Source: CANQBR01 sp964641395
GTDB lineage: Bacteria; Bacillota; Negativicutes; Acidaminococcales; Acidaminococcaceae
DNA: 61,475 bases
Direction: 5' to 3'
Assembly: GCA_964641395.1 (NCBI GenBank)
Contig: CAZXKQ010000009.1
Span: 1-61,475 of the forward strand
Below, piece after piece: positions 40,226 through 49,086 of the stretch (positions within the stretch are counted from its first letter, which is position 1; every line of letters starts with the position of its first letter). A program made the position numbers and the translations under genes. Below the pieces are notes generated by a model, which had not been told where the DNA came from, did no database searches, and saw nothing but the letters and a program-made list of their open reading frames with translations.

Positions 40226-41220
40226 TTGCTTACCTTGACCTCGTCTTGGGGATACCACCAGATGCCTACCCGCTCGTCCATGCGCCACTTCCGCACATCG
40301 TCAAAGTACTGGTAGGCCACTACTTCTTGCTTGCTGCCGTCTAGGTCGATGAAGACCTTGTCTATGGTGCCGTAAAAGACTACGTCGGTGATGGTGCCGA
40401 AGAAGCGGGGGGCGGGATGGCCGGCCCCTTCAGCCTCTTCCGGGCAGAGGTTGAGCTTCTCCGGCCGCAGCACGGTGGTGAGGCCGTCTCCCAGGTCGAA
40501 GAAGTTGGTTTCGCCGATGAACTTGGCTACGAACTTGCTGACAGGGTGGTGGTAGATGTCCCCCGGCCGCCCGTCCTGCTGGATGACCCCCTTGTTCATG
40601 ACGATGATCCGGTCGCTCATGGTGAGGGCCTCTTCCTGGTCGTGGGTGACGTAGACGAAGGTCAGGCCTAAATCGTATTGGAGGTCGGCCAGTTCCAGCT
40701 GCAGGTTCTTTCGCAGCTGGTAGTCCAGGGCCCCTAGGGGCTCATCCAGGAGCACCACCTGGGGGTTGTTCACCAAGGCCCTGGCTATGGCCACCCGCTG
40801 CTGCTGGCCGCCGCTCATCTGCTGGGGCCGCCGTTGGCGGAAGTCCTGCAGCTGGGTGAGGGCCAGCACCCGCTCCACCCGCCTGTCCTGTTCCTCTAGG
40901 GGCACTCCCTTCATCCGCAGGCCGAAGCGGATGTTGTCCTCTACGGTCATGTGGGGAAAGAGGGCGTAGTGCTGGAAGACCATGTTCACATCCCGTTGGT
41001 AGGGAGGCAGGTGGGTCACGTCTTTATCGGCTAGGAAGATCTTGCCGGTGGTGGGGGTTTCCAGGCCGGCTATCATACGTAAAAGGGTGGTCTTGCCGCA
41101 GCCGGAAGGGCCTAGCAAGGTGAGAAACTCACCCTCGTTTATGGTAAGGTCAGTGGGGGGGATGATGAGCTGGTCCCCGAATTGCTTAGAGATGCCCTCT
41201 AAGCGAATCATGGCTTTCAT
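40222..41220 (-). CDS. potA: polyamine ABC transporter ATP-binding protein PotA
   Basis: A 332-residue ABC ATPase. Walker A GPSGCGKTT, the signature MSGGQQQRVAIARAL, Walker B VVLLDEPLGALD and the switch VTHDQEEAL are all intact. The C-terminal part has a TOBE-like regulatory domain. The start may be ATG 41220 or ATG 41211; ribosome-site spacing does not decide. It is the first gene of potABCD and is coupled to potB. Confidence 0.95.
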   Translation of the reverse strand: MKAMIRLEGISKQFGDQLIIPPTDLTINEGEFLTLLGPSGCGKTTLLRMIAGLETPTTGKIFLADKDVTHLPPYQRDVNMVFQHYALFPHMTVEDNIRFGLRMKGVPLEEQDRRVERVLALTQLQDFRQRRPQQMSGGQQQRVAIARALVNNPQVVLLDEPLGALDYQLRKNLQLELADLQYDLGLTFVYVTHDQEEALTMSDRIIVMNKGVIQQDGRPGDIYHHPVSKFVAKFIGETNFFDLGDGLTTVLRPEKLNLCPEEAEGAGHPAPRFFGTITDVVFYGTIDKVFIDLDGSKQEVVAYQYFDDVRKWRMDERVGIWWYPQDEVKVSK

Positions 41221-41357
41221 TCCCTAACACATCCTTTCAGAAACCCCGCCGCCCCGACAGCCCTGCCTGTGGGGAACCTAGGGCCGCCAGCAGCTGGGGC
41301 AGAGGGGGAAAAGGGCAGGGGCCTTGCTGTTAATAAAGTGCAAGTGAGTCAAATTAT

Positions 41358-41385
41358 ATTATAGCAAAAAACGGGGAAAGTGCAA
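41358..41385 (-). promoter_or_regulatory. potA: promoter of the pot operon
   Basis: On the minus strand TTGCAC (41385-41380), 16-base spacer, TATAAT (41363-41358). The leader to potA is about 135 bases and shows no clear riboswitch. Confidence 0.65.
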
Positions 41386-41589
41386 CAGCCTGGGGGAAAA
41401 AATTATCGCCAGCGGGAGCAGGGCGGCCCCTGCAGGGAGCAATCAGCAAAAATGGATAAGTGTTGGGCTAGAATGGCAAAATTTATCGAATTTTGCCGAA
41501 ATATACTTTGTCAGCTCCCTGGTGGCCGTAAGGGAGGCGGAGGGGGCGGCAGGGGGAGGAGGGTGCGGGGTACAGGGGTAGGGGAGTCG

Positions 41590-41953
41590 ATTACTTTTGT
41601 GCATAAAGTTTTGCAATATAGAAAATGTGTTCTAACTACAACCACTAAGGTGAAAAAAGTTAAGAGAGCCGATCTGGGCTGGAAGGAAATTTCCCAGCAG
41701 GGCTGACAGGGTTTTGCCCGGCGACGGCGAATAGGGAAGTAGGGAAGTACGAGAGGGAGAAGTATGGCCGCCCGGCCTGGGCCGGGCTAGAGAGGAGAGA
41801 AGGGAGGGGCCAGCCGCGGCCCCGGCTGAGGACAGGTACAGAGGGTGTCAGCCCTGCCCGGAGGGGAGGGAGTAGCGAGGCCCGCCTCGCGGGGAGCCAT
41901 TTTGCAGTACTGGGCTCCTGTGTCACAAGGACACAGGAGCCTTTTGCTTTTTT
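41590..41953 (+). ncRNA. candidate structured non-coding RNA or long leader
   Basis: No convincing gene lies in 41386-42018. A weak promoter (TTTTGT, 16 bases, TATAGA, around 41597-41624) precedes about 290 bases rich in inverted repeats: GCCCGGCC/GGCCGGGC (41769-41786), a GGCTGA/TCAGCC pair near 41825-41853, and CGAGG/CCTCG near 41877-41890. The stretch ends in a very strong terminator at 41913. This is the outline of a small RNA gene or an attenuated leader for the prepilin peptidase gene. I do not recognise an Rfam class; the boundaries are approximate. Confidence 0.4.
41913..41952 (+). terminator. very strong rho-independent terminator
   Basis: A perfect 12-base stem (41913-41924 with 41930-41941), loop ACAAG, then TTTTGCTTTTTT. 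No protein gene lies upstream on this strand for more than 500 bases, so its transcript is probably non-coding. Confidence 0.9.
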
Positions 41954-42018
41954 GCCCGGCAGCGGGGCCTTGGCCCAGCCTAGGTCCGGGTGGTCTGCTA
42001 CAAGGGAAAGGAGGGCCT

Positions 42019-42675
42019 ATGGAGGAGAGGGTTATCACTATCGGCTTAGAACAGCTGGCAGCTGGGGCAGTGGGGGCCTGCCTGGGCCTGGCCCTGGCCT
42101 GGCAGGGGGCCAGGGGGGAAGGAGGGCCGGGAGAGGGGGCCCTGGGCAGGTGGGCGGCGGCCCTCTTCTCCGGCCTCTGGTGGGCCCTGTGGCTCGGCCT
42201 GGAGCCTGGTTGGCGGCAGCTGGACGGGGCTTTCGGAGGCAGCCTGCTGGTGGCGGCGGCCTACGTGGACTGGCGCAGCTACCTGCTGCCTAACCGGCTC
42301 AACCTGGCCCTAGGCTGCCTAGGGGCTGTGGGGGCCTGCCTACGGGGACAGCTAGGGGAGGCCCTGGCGGCAGGGGCGGCGGCCGGCCTGGGCTTCGCCC
42401 TCCTCTACTACGGCACTGGGGGCCTGGGCCTGGGGGACGTAAAGCTGGCGGCGGCCAGCGGCCTCTACCTAGGCTCCTGGCAGGCCGGCTACCTGGCCGC
42501 CCTGCTGGCCCTGGCCAGCGCTGGCGCAGTGGCCCTGTGGCTCCTGGCCAGCGGCCGCCGGCAGGCAGGGAGCTGCCTGGCCTTCGGCCCCTATCTGGCG
42601 GCTGCCGCTTTGGTGGTGAAGGCGGCCGGGGGCTGGCTCTGGCCCTGCTACCTGAGGCTTTTAGGCCTGGCCTAG
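42019..42675 (+). CDS. prepilin peptidase (A24 family), short form
   Basis: A 218-residue membrane aspartic protease of the PilD/GspO type. Both catalytic aspartate motifs are visible: YVDWRSYLLPN (near residue 82) and GLGLGDVKLAAA (near 137). It lacks the N-terminal cysteine-rich methylase domain of full-length PilD, so it may cleave but not methylate. The ATG at 42019 has AAAGGAGGG upstream; the open frame continues upstream through the terminator hairpin and is not used there. It lies next to two pilus-assembly-like genes. Confidence 0.8.
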   Translation: MEERVITIGLEQLAAGAVGACLGLALAWQGARGEGGPGEGALGRWAAALFSGLWWALWLGLEPGWRQLDGAFGGSLLVAAAYVDWRSYLLPNRLNLALGCLGAVGACLRGQLGEALAAGAAAGLGFALLYYGTGGLGLGDVKLAAASGLYLGSWQAGYLAALLALASAGAVALWLLASGRRQAGSCLAFGPYLAAAALVVKAAGGWLWPCYLRLLGLA

Positions 42676-42762
42676 GCGGGAGGAGGGGCTTAGGCTGCCG
42701 AGGCGGTGGCCTTGGCTCTAGTTTTTATATTTAAATTTTAGTTTTTTCCAGGGGAGGTAGTT

Positions 42763-43962
42763 ATGGAGGCTTTTTTCAACAGGAGGCAGGAAGGGGCCCC
42801 CCTGCTCTCAGGAGGCTATAGGGCCGAGTTACGGGAGCTGTGGCAGGCACGGCGGCGACGGCGGCAGGGCTGCTTCGTCCTGCTCTTTAAGGAGGGGGAG
42901 GTGGAGGCCAGGCTCTACCGCCGGGGCAGGCTGGCAGGGAGGGCCGTAGGGCCCCGGCCGCAGCTAGAGGCGGAGCCGACGGCGGCGGCCCGGCAGCTCA
43001 CTAAGCTGCTGCAGGAGCTAGACCCGGGGCTGCCCACCCTGCCCCTGCTGCTCCTCTTAGAAGAGGGGAGCCTGAGCCAGCGGCAGTTGCAGCTGCCTCC
43101 TAGCCGAGGGCAGGAGCTGCGCCAGGCCATCCAGTGGGAAATGGAGGAGCCAGGCCGTTCCGGCGGCCAGTTGCTGTGGCAGGCCCTGGTGCAGCCGGCG
43201 GCCGACGTCCCGGAGGAGGGCTGGGCTGAGCACCCCTCTGGAACAGAGTGGCAGGAGGCGGAGGGGCAGGAGGGCCTAGAGGTTACGGTGCTGGCGGTAG
43301 AGGCGGAAGTTTTGGCTCCCTACCTCCGCCTCTGCCAGCTCCTGGGCCTGCCCTTGGAGGGGGTGGGCAGGGAGGACTTCTTCTCCCCCGCTGAGGCCAG
43401 CTTGACCCTCAACCTGCTGCCCCAGGGCGGGGGGAGGGCTCCAGCCCAGGCGGCCGGCTCCGCCTTGGCCAGGCTGGCTCCCTGGGTCTTGGGGGGCAGC
43501 CTGCTGCTGGCCCTCTTCCTCAGCCTGGGCAGCCTCTACTACCAACAGCGGGGGCAGCGGCAGCTGGCGGCAGCCCGGCAGGAAGCGGCAGGGCTGGGAC
43601 CCTGGGTGGAGCGCTACCAGGCTTACAGCGCCCGGCAGAAGGAGGTGGCGGCCCTGGGGAAGGCGGCAGAGGCGGCGGAACAGGCCTATCAGGCCCAGCA
43701 GCCCCTCCTAGTCGCCTTGCAGGGCCTGGCAGGGCCGGGGCTCTACCTGGAAGGGTTGAGCCTGCAGGAGGGGAGGGTGCTGCTCACAGGCCGCTCCCCC
43801 CGCTTGGCCGCCGTCCAGGACTTCTGCCAGCGCCTCTCCCAAGAGGGAGGCTACGGTGAGGCCAGGCTGTTGGAAGCCCAGGCCCAGGGAGAAGGGCGGC
43901 CCTGGCTCCTGTTCAAGATAGCCCTGGCGGCTAAAAAGGAAGGAGGTAGGCAGGATGGGTAG
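42763..43962 (+). CDS. PilM/PilN (GspL)-like pilus assembly protein
   Basis: A 399-residue protein with a cytoplasmic half lacking clear actin motifs, one membrane segment near 240-262 (LGGSLLLALFLSLGSLYY), then a coiled coil (QRQLAAARQEAAGLG) and a small periplasmic domain (LAGPGLYLEGLSLQEGRVLLTGRS), the layout of PilN/GspL. Composition is extreme in E, G, L, Q and R. AGGGGAGGTAG precedes the ATG in an AT-rich spacer. It overlaps the next gene by eight bases. Confidence 0.6.
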   Translation: MEAFFNRRQEGAPLLSGGYRAELRELWQARRRRRQGCFVLLFKEGEVEARLYRRGRLAGRAVGPRPQLEAEPTAAARQLTKLLQELDPGLPTLPLLLLLEEGSLSQRQLQLPPSRGQELRQAIQWEMEEPGRSGGQLLWQALVQPAADVPEEGWAEHPSGTEWQEAEGQEGLEVTVLAVEAEVLAPYLRLCQLLGLPLEGVGREDFFSPAEASLTLNLLPQGGGRAPAQAAGSALARLAPWVLGGSLLLALFLSLGSLYYQQRGQRQLAAARQEAAGLGPWVERYQAYSARQKEVAALGKAAEAAEQAYQAQQPLLVALQGLAGPGLYLEGLSLQEGRVLLTGRSPRLAAVQDFCQRLSQEGGYGEARLLEAQAQGEGRPWLLFKIALAAKKEGGRQDG

Positions 43963-44527
43963 GAAGGGGGGCACGACTATCTGGCTTGTAACCATGGGGG
44001 CGGTGCTGGCCCTCTGGGCAGGGGCCTGCTCCTATCTGTGGCTGCCCTGCTACCTGGAGGGGGAGAGGCTGGGGCAGGAGGCAGCCGCCCTGGCCCGGCA
44101 GAACCAGGCAGTCAGCCGCTTTGCCGCCACCTTCTCCTCTTCTGAGGCGGCCTATGAGCAGGCCCTGGGAAGGCTGGAGGAGCAGGCGGAGGAGGCGCGG
44201 GCCCGCCTGCCTCTGGAGCAGGAGCTGGAGAGGGAGGCAGTGCTGGCTGCCGCCTACAGGGGGGTGGAGGAGGCGGGGGCCAGGCTGGTCACCGCCAAAT
44301 GGGGCAGCCAGCGGCCTGCAGGCCAGGGCTTGGCCGCCCTCCCGCTGGAGCTGGTCTTGGAAGGGGACTACCTGGCCCTGCAGAGGGCGGTGGCCGCCTT
44401 GGAGGCAGGGAGGGGAGGGCTGAGCCTGGGCCGCTTCAACAGCCTGCAGCTGCAGCGGGGCCAGGCCGGCCTAGAACTGCGGGGCAGCCTGCTCTTCTTT
44501 ATGCGCAAAACGAAGGGGAATAGTTAG
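43955..44527 (+). CDS. PilO-like pilus assembly protein
   Basis: A 190-residue bitopic protein with an N-terminal membrane segment (about 10-30), a coiled coil rich in E, A and Q (about 40-100), and a C-terminal ferredoxin-like domain pattern (ALPLELVLEGDYLALQRAVAAL), as in PilO/GspM. It overlaps the PilN-like gene by eight bases, so the two form a coupled pair. No ATPase, pilin, secretin or PilC gene is in the window. Confidence 0.6.
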   Translation: MGRKGGTTIWLVTMGAVLALWAGACSYLWLPCYLEGERLGQEAAALARQNQAVSRFAATFSSSEAAYEQALGRLEEQAEEARARLPLEQELEREAVLAAAYRGVEEAGARLVTAKWGSQRPAGQGLAALPLELVLEGDYLALQRAVAALEAGRGGLSLGRFNSLQLQRGQAGLELRGSLLFFMRKTKGNS

Positions 44528-44645
44528 GAGGGGCAGAAGGCTGGCAGGCATCTGCCCCCAAGCCTCCCTCCCCTTGCCGTGACTGCCTTTGCGCCGGCCC
44601 GGGCTTTGCCCGGGCTAAGTTATTTACTAAAGCACTATTGCAGTA

Positions 44646-44674
44646 TTGCACGATAACCCCTCCTAGAGTATAAT
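44646..44674 (+). promoter_or_regulatory. sigma-A promoter of the RND operon
   Basis: TTGCAC (44646-44651), 17-base spacer, TATAAT (44669-44674). The leader to the adaptor gene is about 140 bases and holds a perfect hairpin AGCCCTG-GCGG-CAGGGCT (44778-44795). Upstream, 44528-44645 contains the palindromic hairpin 44597-44615 but no gene. Confidence 0.8.
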
Positions 44675-44818
44675 GATAGTATCTGTGGGTATGGGCAGTT
44701 GGTAGGGGTTATACTGAAGGGGAAGAGATGAGTTAGAAAACCTAGGTAACCTGGGAGCCGCCTAAGCCCCTGGATAGAGCCCTGGCGGCAGGGCTGGTGG
44801 AGAAAGGAAGTGCGGTCC

Positions 44819-45943
44819 TTGAATTTGCAGAGTAAGAAAGTGCGCATCCTTATCGGCGTCCTGGTGGTCATCATGGTCATCGTAGCAGTGCGCATCGTTA
44901 TGAACATAATGGCCGACAGGGAGCGGGCCGCCCGCATGGCCCAAAGCAAGGCGGTAGCAGTAGTGTTGGAGCGGCCGGTGCGCCGCACCATAGAGCCTCA
45001 GCTGAGCTTCACCGGCAGCTTGGATCCGGTGTGGCAGGCCCAGGTGGCAGCCAAGGTGGACGGCCGCCTGGAGAAGGTCTACGTCAACGAAGGAGACAGG
45101 GTGGAGAAGGGCCAGGAGCTGGCCATTCTGGAGCGCACCGATACTGATGCGGATCTGCTCAACGCCCAGGGCAACTATGCAGAGGCGGCGGCCGGCCTCA
45201 GCAAGGCGGAGAGGGACCTGGCCCGCTACCAGCGGCTCTTTACTGCCGGGGCGGTGAGCCAGCAGACCCTGGATGACTATGTATATGCGAGAAATTCCGC
45301 CCAGGCCCAGGTAGAGGCGGCCAGGGGCATTTTACGGGGCATGGAGTCTAAGTCCCAGGGGACGGTGCTGGTGGCGCCGGAGGGAGGCATCATCGCCAAG
45401 CGCTACTACCAGGAAGGCTACTACGCCAAGGCGGCTACGGCCATCTTCTCCGTCGCCGACATCTCCCGCCTGAAGACCGTCATCCATGTGCCGGAGGGCA
45501 ATATCAGCGCTATAGCCGTAGGCAACAAGGCCCAGATCATCCTGCCGGCCTACGATAATAAGACTATCGTGGGGCAGATAACCAGGATAGCCCCGGTGGC
45601 CGACCTGCCTAGCCACATGTTCGCCACCGAGATCAGCGTAGACAACAGCGAAGGCCTGCGGGCCGGCATCTACGCCCGGGTGGAGCTGAAGGCCGAGCCT
45701 AAGCAGAACGTGCTCACCATCCCCAACCACGCCATCGTGATGCGGGGGGACCAGAAGACGGTGTTCTGCGCCGACAGCAAGGGAGTAGTCACCAGGAAGG
45801 TGCTGGATATAGGTTATAGGGACGAGCAGTATTCCGAAGTCCTCAGCGGCCTGAGCGATGAGGACGTGATAGTTACCGAAGGCCATAACAAGCTGCGGGA
45901 GGGCAGCCAGGTGGATATGGAGAAGGCTGGGATTAAGCAATGA
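44819..45943 (+). CDS. RND efflux periplasmic adaptor subunit (MFP)
   Basis: A 374-residue HlyD/AcrA-family adaptor. It has an N-terminal membrane anchor (ILIGVLVVIMVIVAVRIV), a lipoyl-like half motif (AAKVDGRLEKVYVNEGDRVEKGQ), a short helical hairpin, the second lipoyl half (VLVAPEGGIIAKRYYQEG) and the beta-barrel domain. It bridges the inner-membrane pump to an outer-membrane channel. TTG 44819 is 9 bases after AAGGAAG and is preferred to GTG 44810, which abuts that site; this is not certain. It overlaps the pump gene by four bases (ATGA). Confidence 0.9.
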   Translation: MNLQSKKVRILIGVLVVIMVIVAVRIVMNIMADRERAARMAQSKAVAVVLERPVRRTIEPQLSFTGSLDPVWQAQVAAKVDGRLEKVYVNEGDRVEKGQELAILERTDTDADLLNAQGNYAEAAAGLSKAERDLARYQRLFTAGAVSQQTLDDYVYARNSAQAQVEAARGILRGMESKSQGTVLVAPEGGIIAKRYYQEGYYAKAATAIFSVADISRLKTVIHVPEGNISAIAVGNKAQIILPAYDNKTIVGQITRIAPVADLPSHMFATEISVDNSEGLRAGIYARVELKAEPKQNVLTIPNHAIVMRGDQKTVFCADSKGVVTRKVLDIGYRDEQYSEVLSGLSDEDVIVTEGHNKLREGSQVDMEKAGIKQ

Positions 45944-48900
45944 TAGGTACCTTTATTAAGCGGCCCGTCTTCACCACCATGTTCGTCCTCCTCCTGGTGG
46001 TGTTCGGCATCCGCTGCTACCCGGAAATCGGCGTAGACCTGAATCCTGACGTAGACCTGCCCTTGGTCAGCGTGCGGGTAACTTACGACGGGGCCTCTCC
46101 GGAGGAGATGGAAACCCTGATCACCAAGCCGATAGAGAACAGGGTCAGCCAGGTATCCGGCATCAAGACCCTTACTTCCACCGTCCTGGAGGGTTACAGC
46201 GAGACAGTGCTGGAGTTTAACTTCGGCGTAGACCCCCAGGTGAAGGCCTCCGAGGTGCGGGAGAAGGTCACCAGCGTCCGCAAGAACCTCCCCGATGACA
46301 TCGACGAGCCTACCACCCAGACGGTGGACCTTAACGCCCAGGCCATCGCCGCCTACACCTTTTCTTCCACCAGTCGTAGCCGTAGCGAGATCCGCCGCAT
46401 CGTGGAGGATAACATCAAGGACGAGCTGCAGATGGTGGAAGGGGTCAGCGAGGTCACCGTAGTAGGCGCCAGCCAGCGTATCATCCGCATCAGCGTCAAG
46501 CCGGACAAGATGGCGGAGTATAATATAGCCTACCAGACTATCTTAGAGAAGATCAACGACAATAACTACAACACCCCGGGGGGCAAGGCTAAGAGCAAGG
46601 ATATGGACATCACCGTCCGCACCCTGGGCAAGTACACCACCGTGGACGATGTGAAGCAGGTGGTGCTGGCCAATACTTCCGGCGGCGAGCCGGTCTACAT
46701 CGGGGACGTAGCCGACGTACTGGACGACTGGGAGGACGAGGACACCTACGCCAGCGCCAACGGGGTGCCCTGCGTGCTGGCCTTCGTGCGCCGCCAGTCC
46801 AAGACCAATACCGTAGACGTCACCGACAATGTCAACGCCAAGATGGAACAGCTGAAGCAGCGCAACATCCCCCCTGACATCAAGGTGGAGAAGGTGCGGG
46901 ATCAGTCCAAGTACATCCGGGATAATATAGCGGACGTGTGGAACGCCATCATCTTCGGCGGCTTCCTAGCCCTTTTGATCACCTACCTCTTCCTGCGGAA
47001 CTTACGGGCCACCATCATCGGCGGCCTCATCATACCCACTGCCATCATCTCCACCTTCTTCATGATGAAGGTGTTGGACTTCAGCCTCAACAATATGTCC
47101 CTGATGGCCCTTTCCTTGGCGGTAGGCATCTTGATCGACGACGCCATCGTCTTGATCGAGAACGTCTTCCGCCACATCGAGTTGGGCCAGACCCCCTTCG
47201 TGGCGGCCCGGGTGGCGACGGAAGAGCTGACCCTGGCCATTATCGCCACCTCCCTCACCTTGATGGCGGTGTTCGTGCCCATAGGCAACATGGGGGAGAC
47301 TATCGGCCAATTCTTTAAACAGTTCGGTCTGACGGTGGCCTTCGCCCTGGCCTTCTCCACCATGGGCGCCTTCACCCTCACCCCTATGGTGGCGGCCTAC
47401 TGGATCAAGGTTGACGATGATCCGGAAAAGGGCCGCAACAAGTATCTGCAAAAATTCTTGGACAAGTTCGAGGCCGGCTTCCAGGCGGTGCGGAGCATCT
47501 ACAACGACTTGATGGCCTGGGCCCTGACCTGTCCCAAGAAGATCATCGCCGTCAGCGTCCTCTCCCTAGTCATCAACCTCCTCCTGCTGCCCTTCGTAGG
47601 CAGCGAGTACCAGCCTACCTACGACTCCGGGGAGTTCCGGGTGAACTTTAAGGCTCCCTCCGGCACCAGCCTGCAGAAGACGGTGAGCCTGGCCACCCCT
47701 ATCAACGACTACGTAATGAAGATGCCGGAGACGGAGATCGTGGCCCTGAACATCGGCAACGGCCGTAACCCTATCAACCAGGGCAGCCTGGACATCCGCC
47801 TGAAGCCCACCTCGGAGCGGGAGCGGAGCATGCAGGAGGTTATGGACGAGCTGCGGGAGAAGTTCGGCAACATGGAGGCCCTCAAGGTTACGGTTATGAG
47901 CAACCAGGGGGCAGGCAGCCGCAGTGACTCCCGCCCGGTGCAGGTGGGCCTGAGAGGCAGCGACCTAGACGAATTGAAGCGCTATTCCCTCCAGCTGGCG
48001 GAGATGGTGCGCCAGACCCCTGGCGCCACCGACGTGGATATCTCTGACTCTGACGAGCAGCCGGAGATCATCATCAAGTTAGACCAGTCTAAGATCAGCG
48101 CCTTGAACCTAGATGCCACCGAGGTGGGGGAGATCGTAGAGATCGCCTTCATGGGCAAGAGCACTACCAATAGCTACACCGTAGGCGACAAGGACTACGA
48201 GGTCATCCTGCAAATGCCTAAGGAAGAGCGGACCAACATCAACGATGTGGCCAACCTGCGCATCAGCTCGGCCGCCGGCACCTTCGTCCGCCTAGGGGAT
48301 GTGGCGGAGATCAGCATGAGCAGCGGCCCCACCCGTATTGAGCGGGAGGACAAGCAGCGGCAGATCGTGGTCTACGCCAACACTGTAGGCACCTCCCCGG
48401 GGGAGCTGATCCGCAAAATCGAGGCAGAGTACATCCCTGAGCTGAACATGCCGCCAGGTTATAACTACAAGTTGATAGGCATGGCCGACGTTATGGGCAG
48501 GGCCTTTAAGGAGATCTACAAGGCGGTCCTCCTGGCCATAGTAGTGGTGTACATGACCCTGGCAGCCCAGTTTGAAAGTTTCTCCCAGCCTTTGATCATC
48601 ATGGCCTCCCTGCCCTTCGCAGTCATCGGCGCCATCCTGGGCCTCTTGGTCAGCGGCCAGACTGCCAACATGATGAGCTTGATCGGCTTCATCATGCTGC
48701 TGGGCCTGGTTACTAAGAATGCCATCCTGCTGGTGGACTACGCCAACCAGCAGCGGGAGGCCGGCCTCACCATCCGGGAGGCTGTGCTGAAGGCCTGCTC
48801 CCTGCGGCTGCGGCCCATATTCATGACCACCTTCTCCACCCTCTTAGGCATGCTGCCCATCGCCCTAGGCATAGGGGAGGGGGCGGAGCTGCGCCAGTCC

Positions 48901-49074
48901 ATGGGCGTGGTGCTGATAGGCGGCCTCTCCACTTCCACCATGCTGACCCTGGTCATCGTGCCCCTTCTCTACATGCTCTCAGAAGAGTGGAAGGCCAAGC
49001 ACTACCGGGAGCGGGGCGACGTGGAGCCGGCTAAGGGGCCAGGGGGAGAGCCAGAGGCCCAGCCTTCTCACTAA
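45940..49074 (+). CDS. RND family efflux transporter permease (HAE1/AcrB-like)
   Basis: A 1044-residue proton-driven exporter with twelve expected membrane segments and two large periplasmic loops. It begins FIKRPVFTTMFVLLLVV as typical. The proton-relay aspartate pair is in GILIDDAIVLIEN (near residue 400) and the lysine in LVTKNAILLVDYAN (near 925). Substrates could be drugs, bile acids or lipids. No TolC-like channel gene is adjacent, so the outer-membrane partner is encoded elsewhere. Its presence implies a double-membrane envelope. Confidence 0.95.
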   Translation: MIGTFIKRPVFTTMFVLLLVVFGIRCYPEIGVDLNPDVDLPLVSVRVTYDGASPEEMETLITKPIENRVSQVSGIKTLTSTVLEGYSETVLEFNFGVDPQVKASEVREKVTSVRKNLPDDIDEPTTQTVDLNAQAIAAYTFSSTSRSRSEIRRIVEDNIKDELQMVEGVSEVTVVGASQRIIRISVKPDKMAEYNIAYQTILEKINDNNYNTPGGKAKSKDMDITVRTLGKYTTVDDVKQVVLANTSGGEPVYIGDVADVLDDWEDEDTYASANGVPCVLAFVRRQSKTNTVDVTDNVNAKMEQLKQRNIPPDIKVEKVRDQSKYIRDNIADVWNAIIFGGFLALLITYLFLRNLRATIIGGLIIPTAIISTFFMMKVLDFSLNNMSLMALSLAVGILIDDAIVLIENVFRHIELGQTPFVAARVATEELTLAIIATSLTLMAVFVPIGNMGETIGQFFKQFGLTVAFALAFSTMGAFTLTPMVAAYWIKVDDDPEKGRNKYLQKFLDKFEAGFQAVRSIYNDLMAWALTCPKKIIAVSVLSLVINLLLLPFVGSEYQPTYDSGEFRVNFKAPSGTSLQKTVSLATPINDYVMKMPETEIVALNIGNGRNPINQGSLDIRLKPTSERERSMQEVMDELREKFGNMEALKVTVMSNQGAGSRSDSRPVQVGLRGSDLDELKRYSLQLAEMVRQTPGATDVDISDSDEQPEIIIKLDQSKISALNLDATEVGEIVEIAFMGKSTTNSYTVGDKDYEVILQMPKEERTNINDVANLRISSAAGTFVRLGDVAEISMSSGPTRIEREDKQRQIVVYANTVGTSPGELIRKIEAEYIPELNMPPGYNYKLIGMADVMGRAFKEIYKAVLLAIVVVYMTLAAQFESFSQPLIIMASLPFAVIGAILGLLVSGQTANMMSLIGFIMLLGLVTKNAILLVDYANQQREAGLTIREAVLKACSLRLRPIFMTTFSTLLGMLPIALGIGEGAELRQSMGVVLIGGLSTSTMLTLVIVPLLYMLSEEWKAKHYRERGDVEPAKGPGGEPEAQPSH

Positions 49075-49086
49075 GGAGGAGCTAAC

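Noticed and set aside
41221..41357. A riboswitch in the potA leader
   Set aside because: No conserved riboswitch core or clear stem series was found.
41380..41706. A 108-residue plus-strand frame before the prepilin peptidase
   Set aside because: Composition changes along it, with a glycine/arginine run, and it has no ribosome site. The region looks non-coding.
41845..42018. Longer N-terminus for the prepilin peptidase
   Set aside because: This part would translate through a strong terminator hairpin; ATG 42019 has a good ribosome site.
44597..44615. GCCCGGGC-TTT-GCCCGGGC as a terminator after the PilO-like gene
   Set aside because: The stem is strong but not followed by a T tract, so it was mentioned only as a hairpin.
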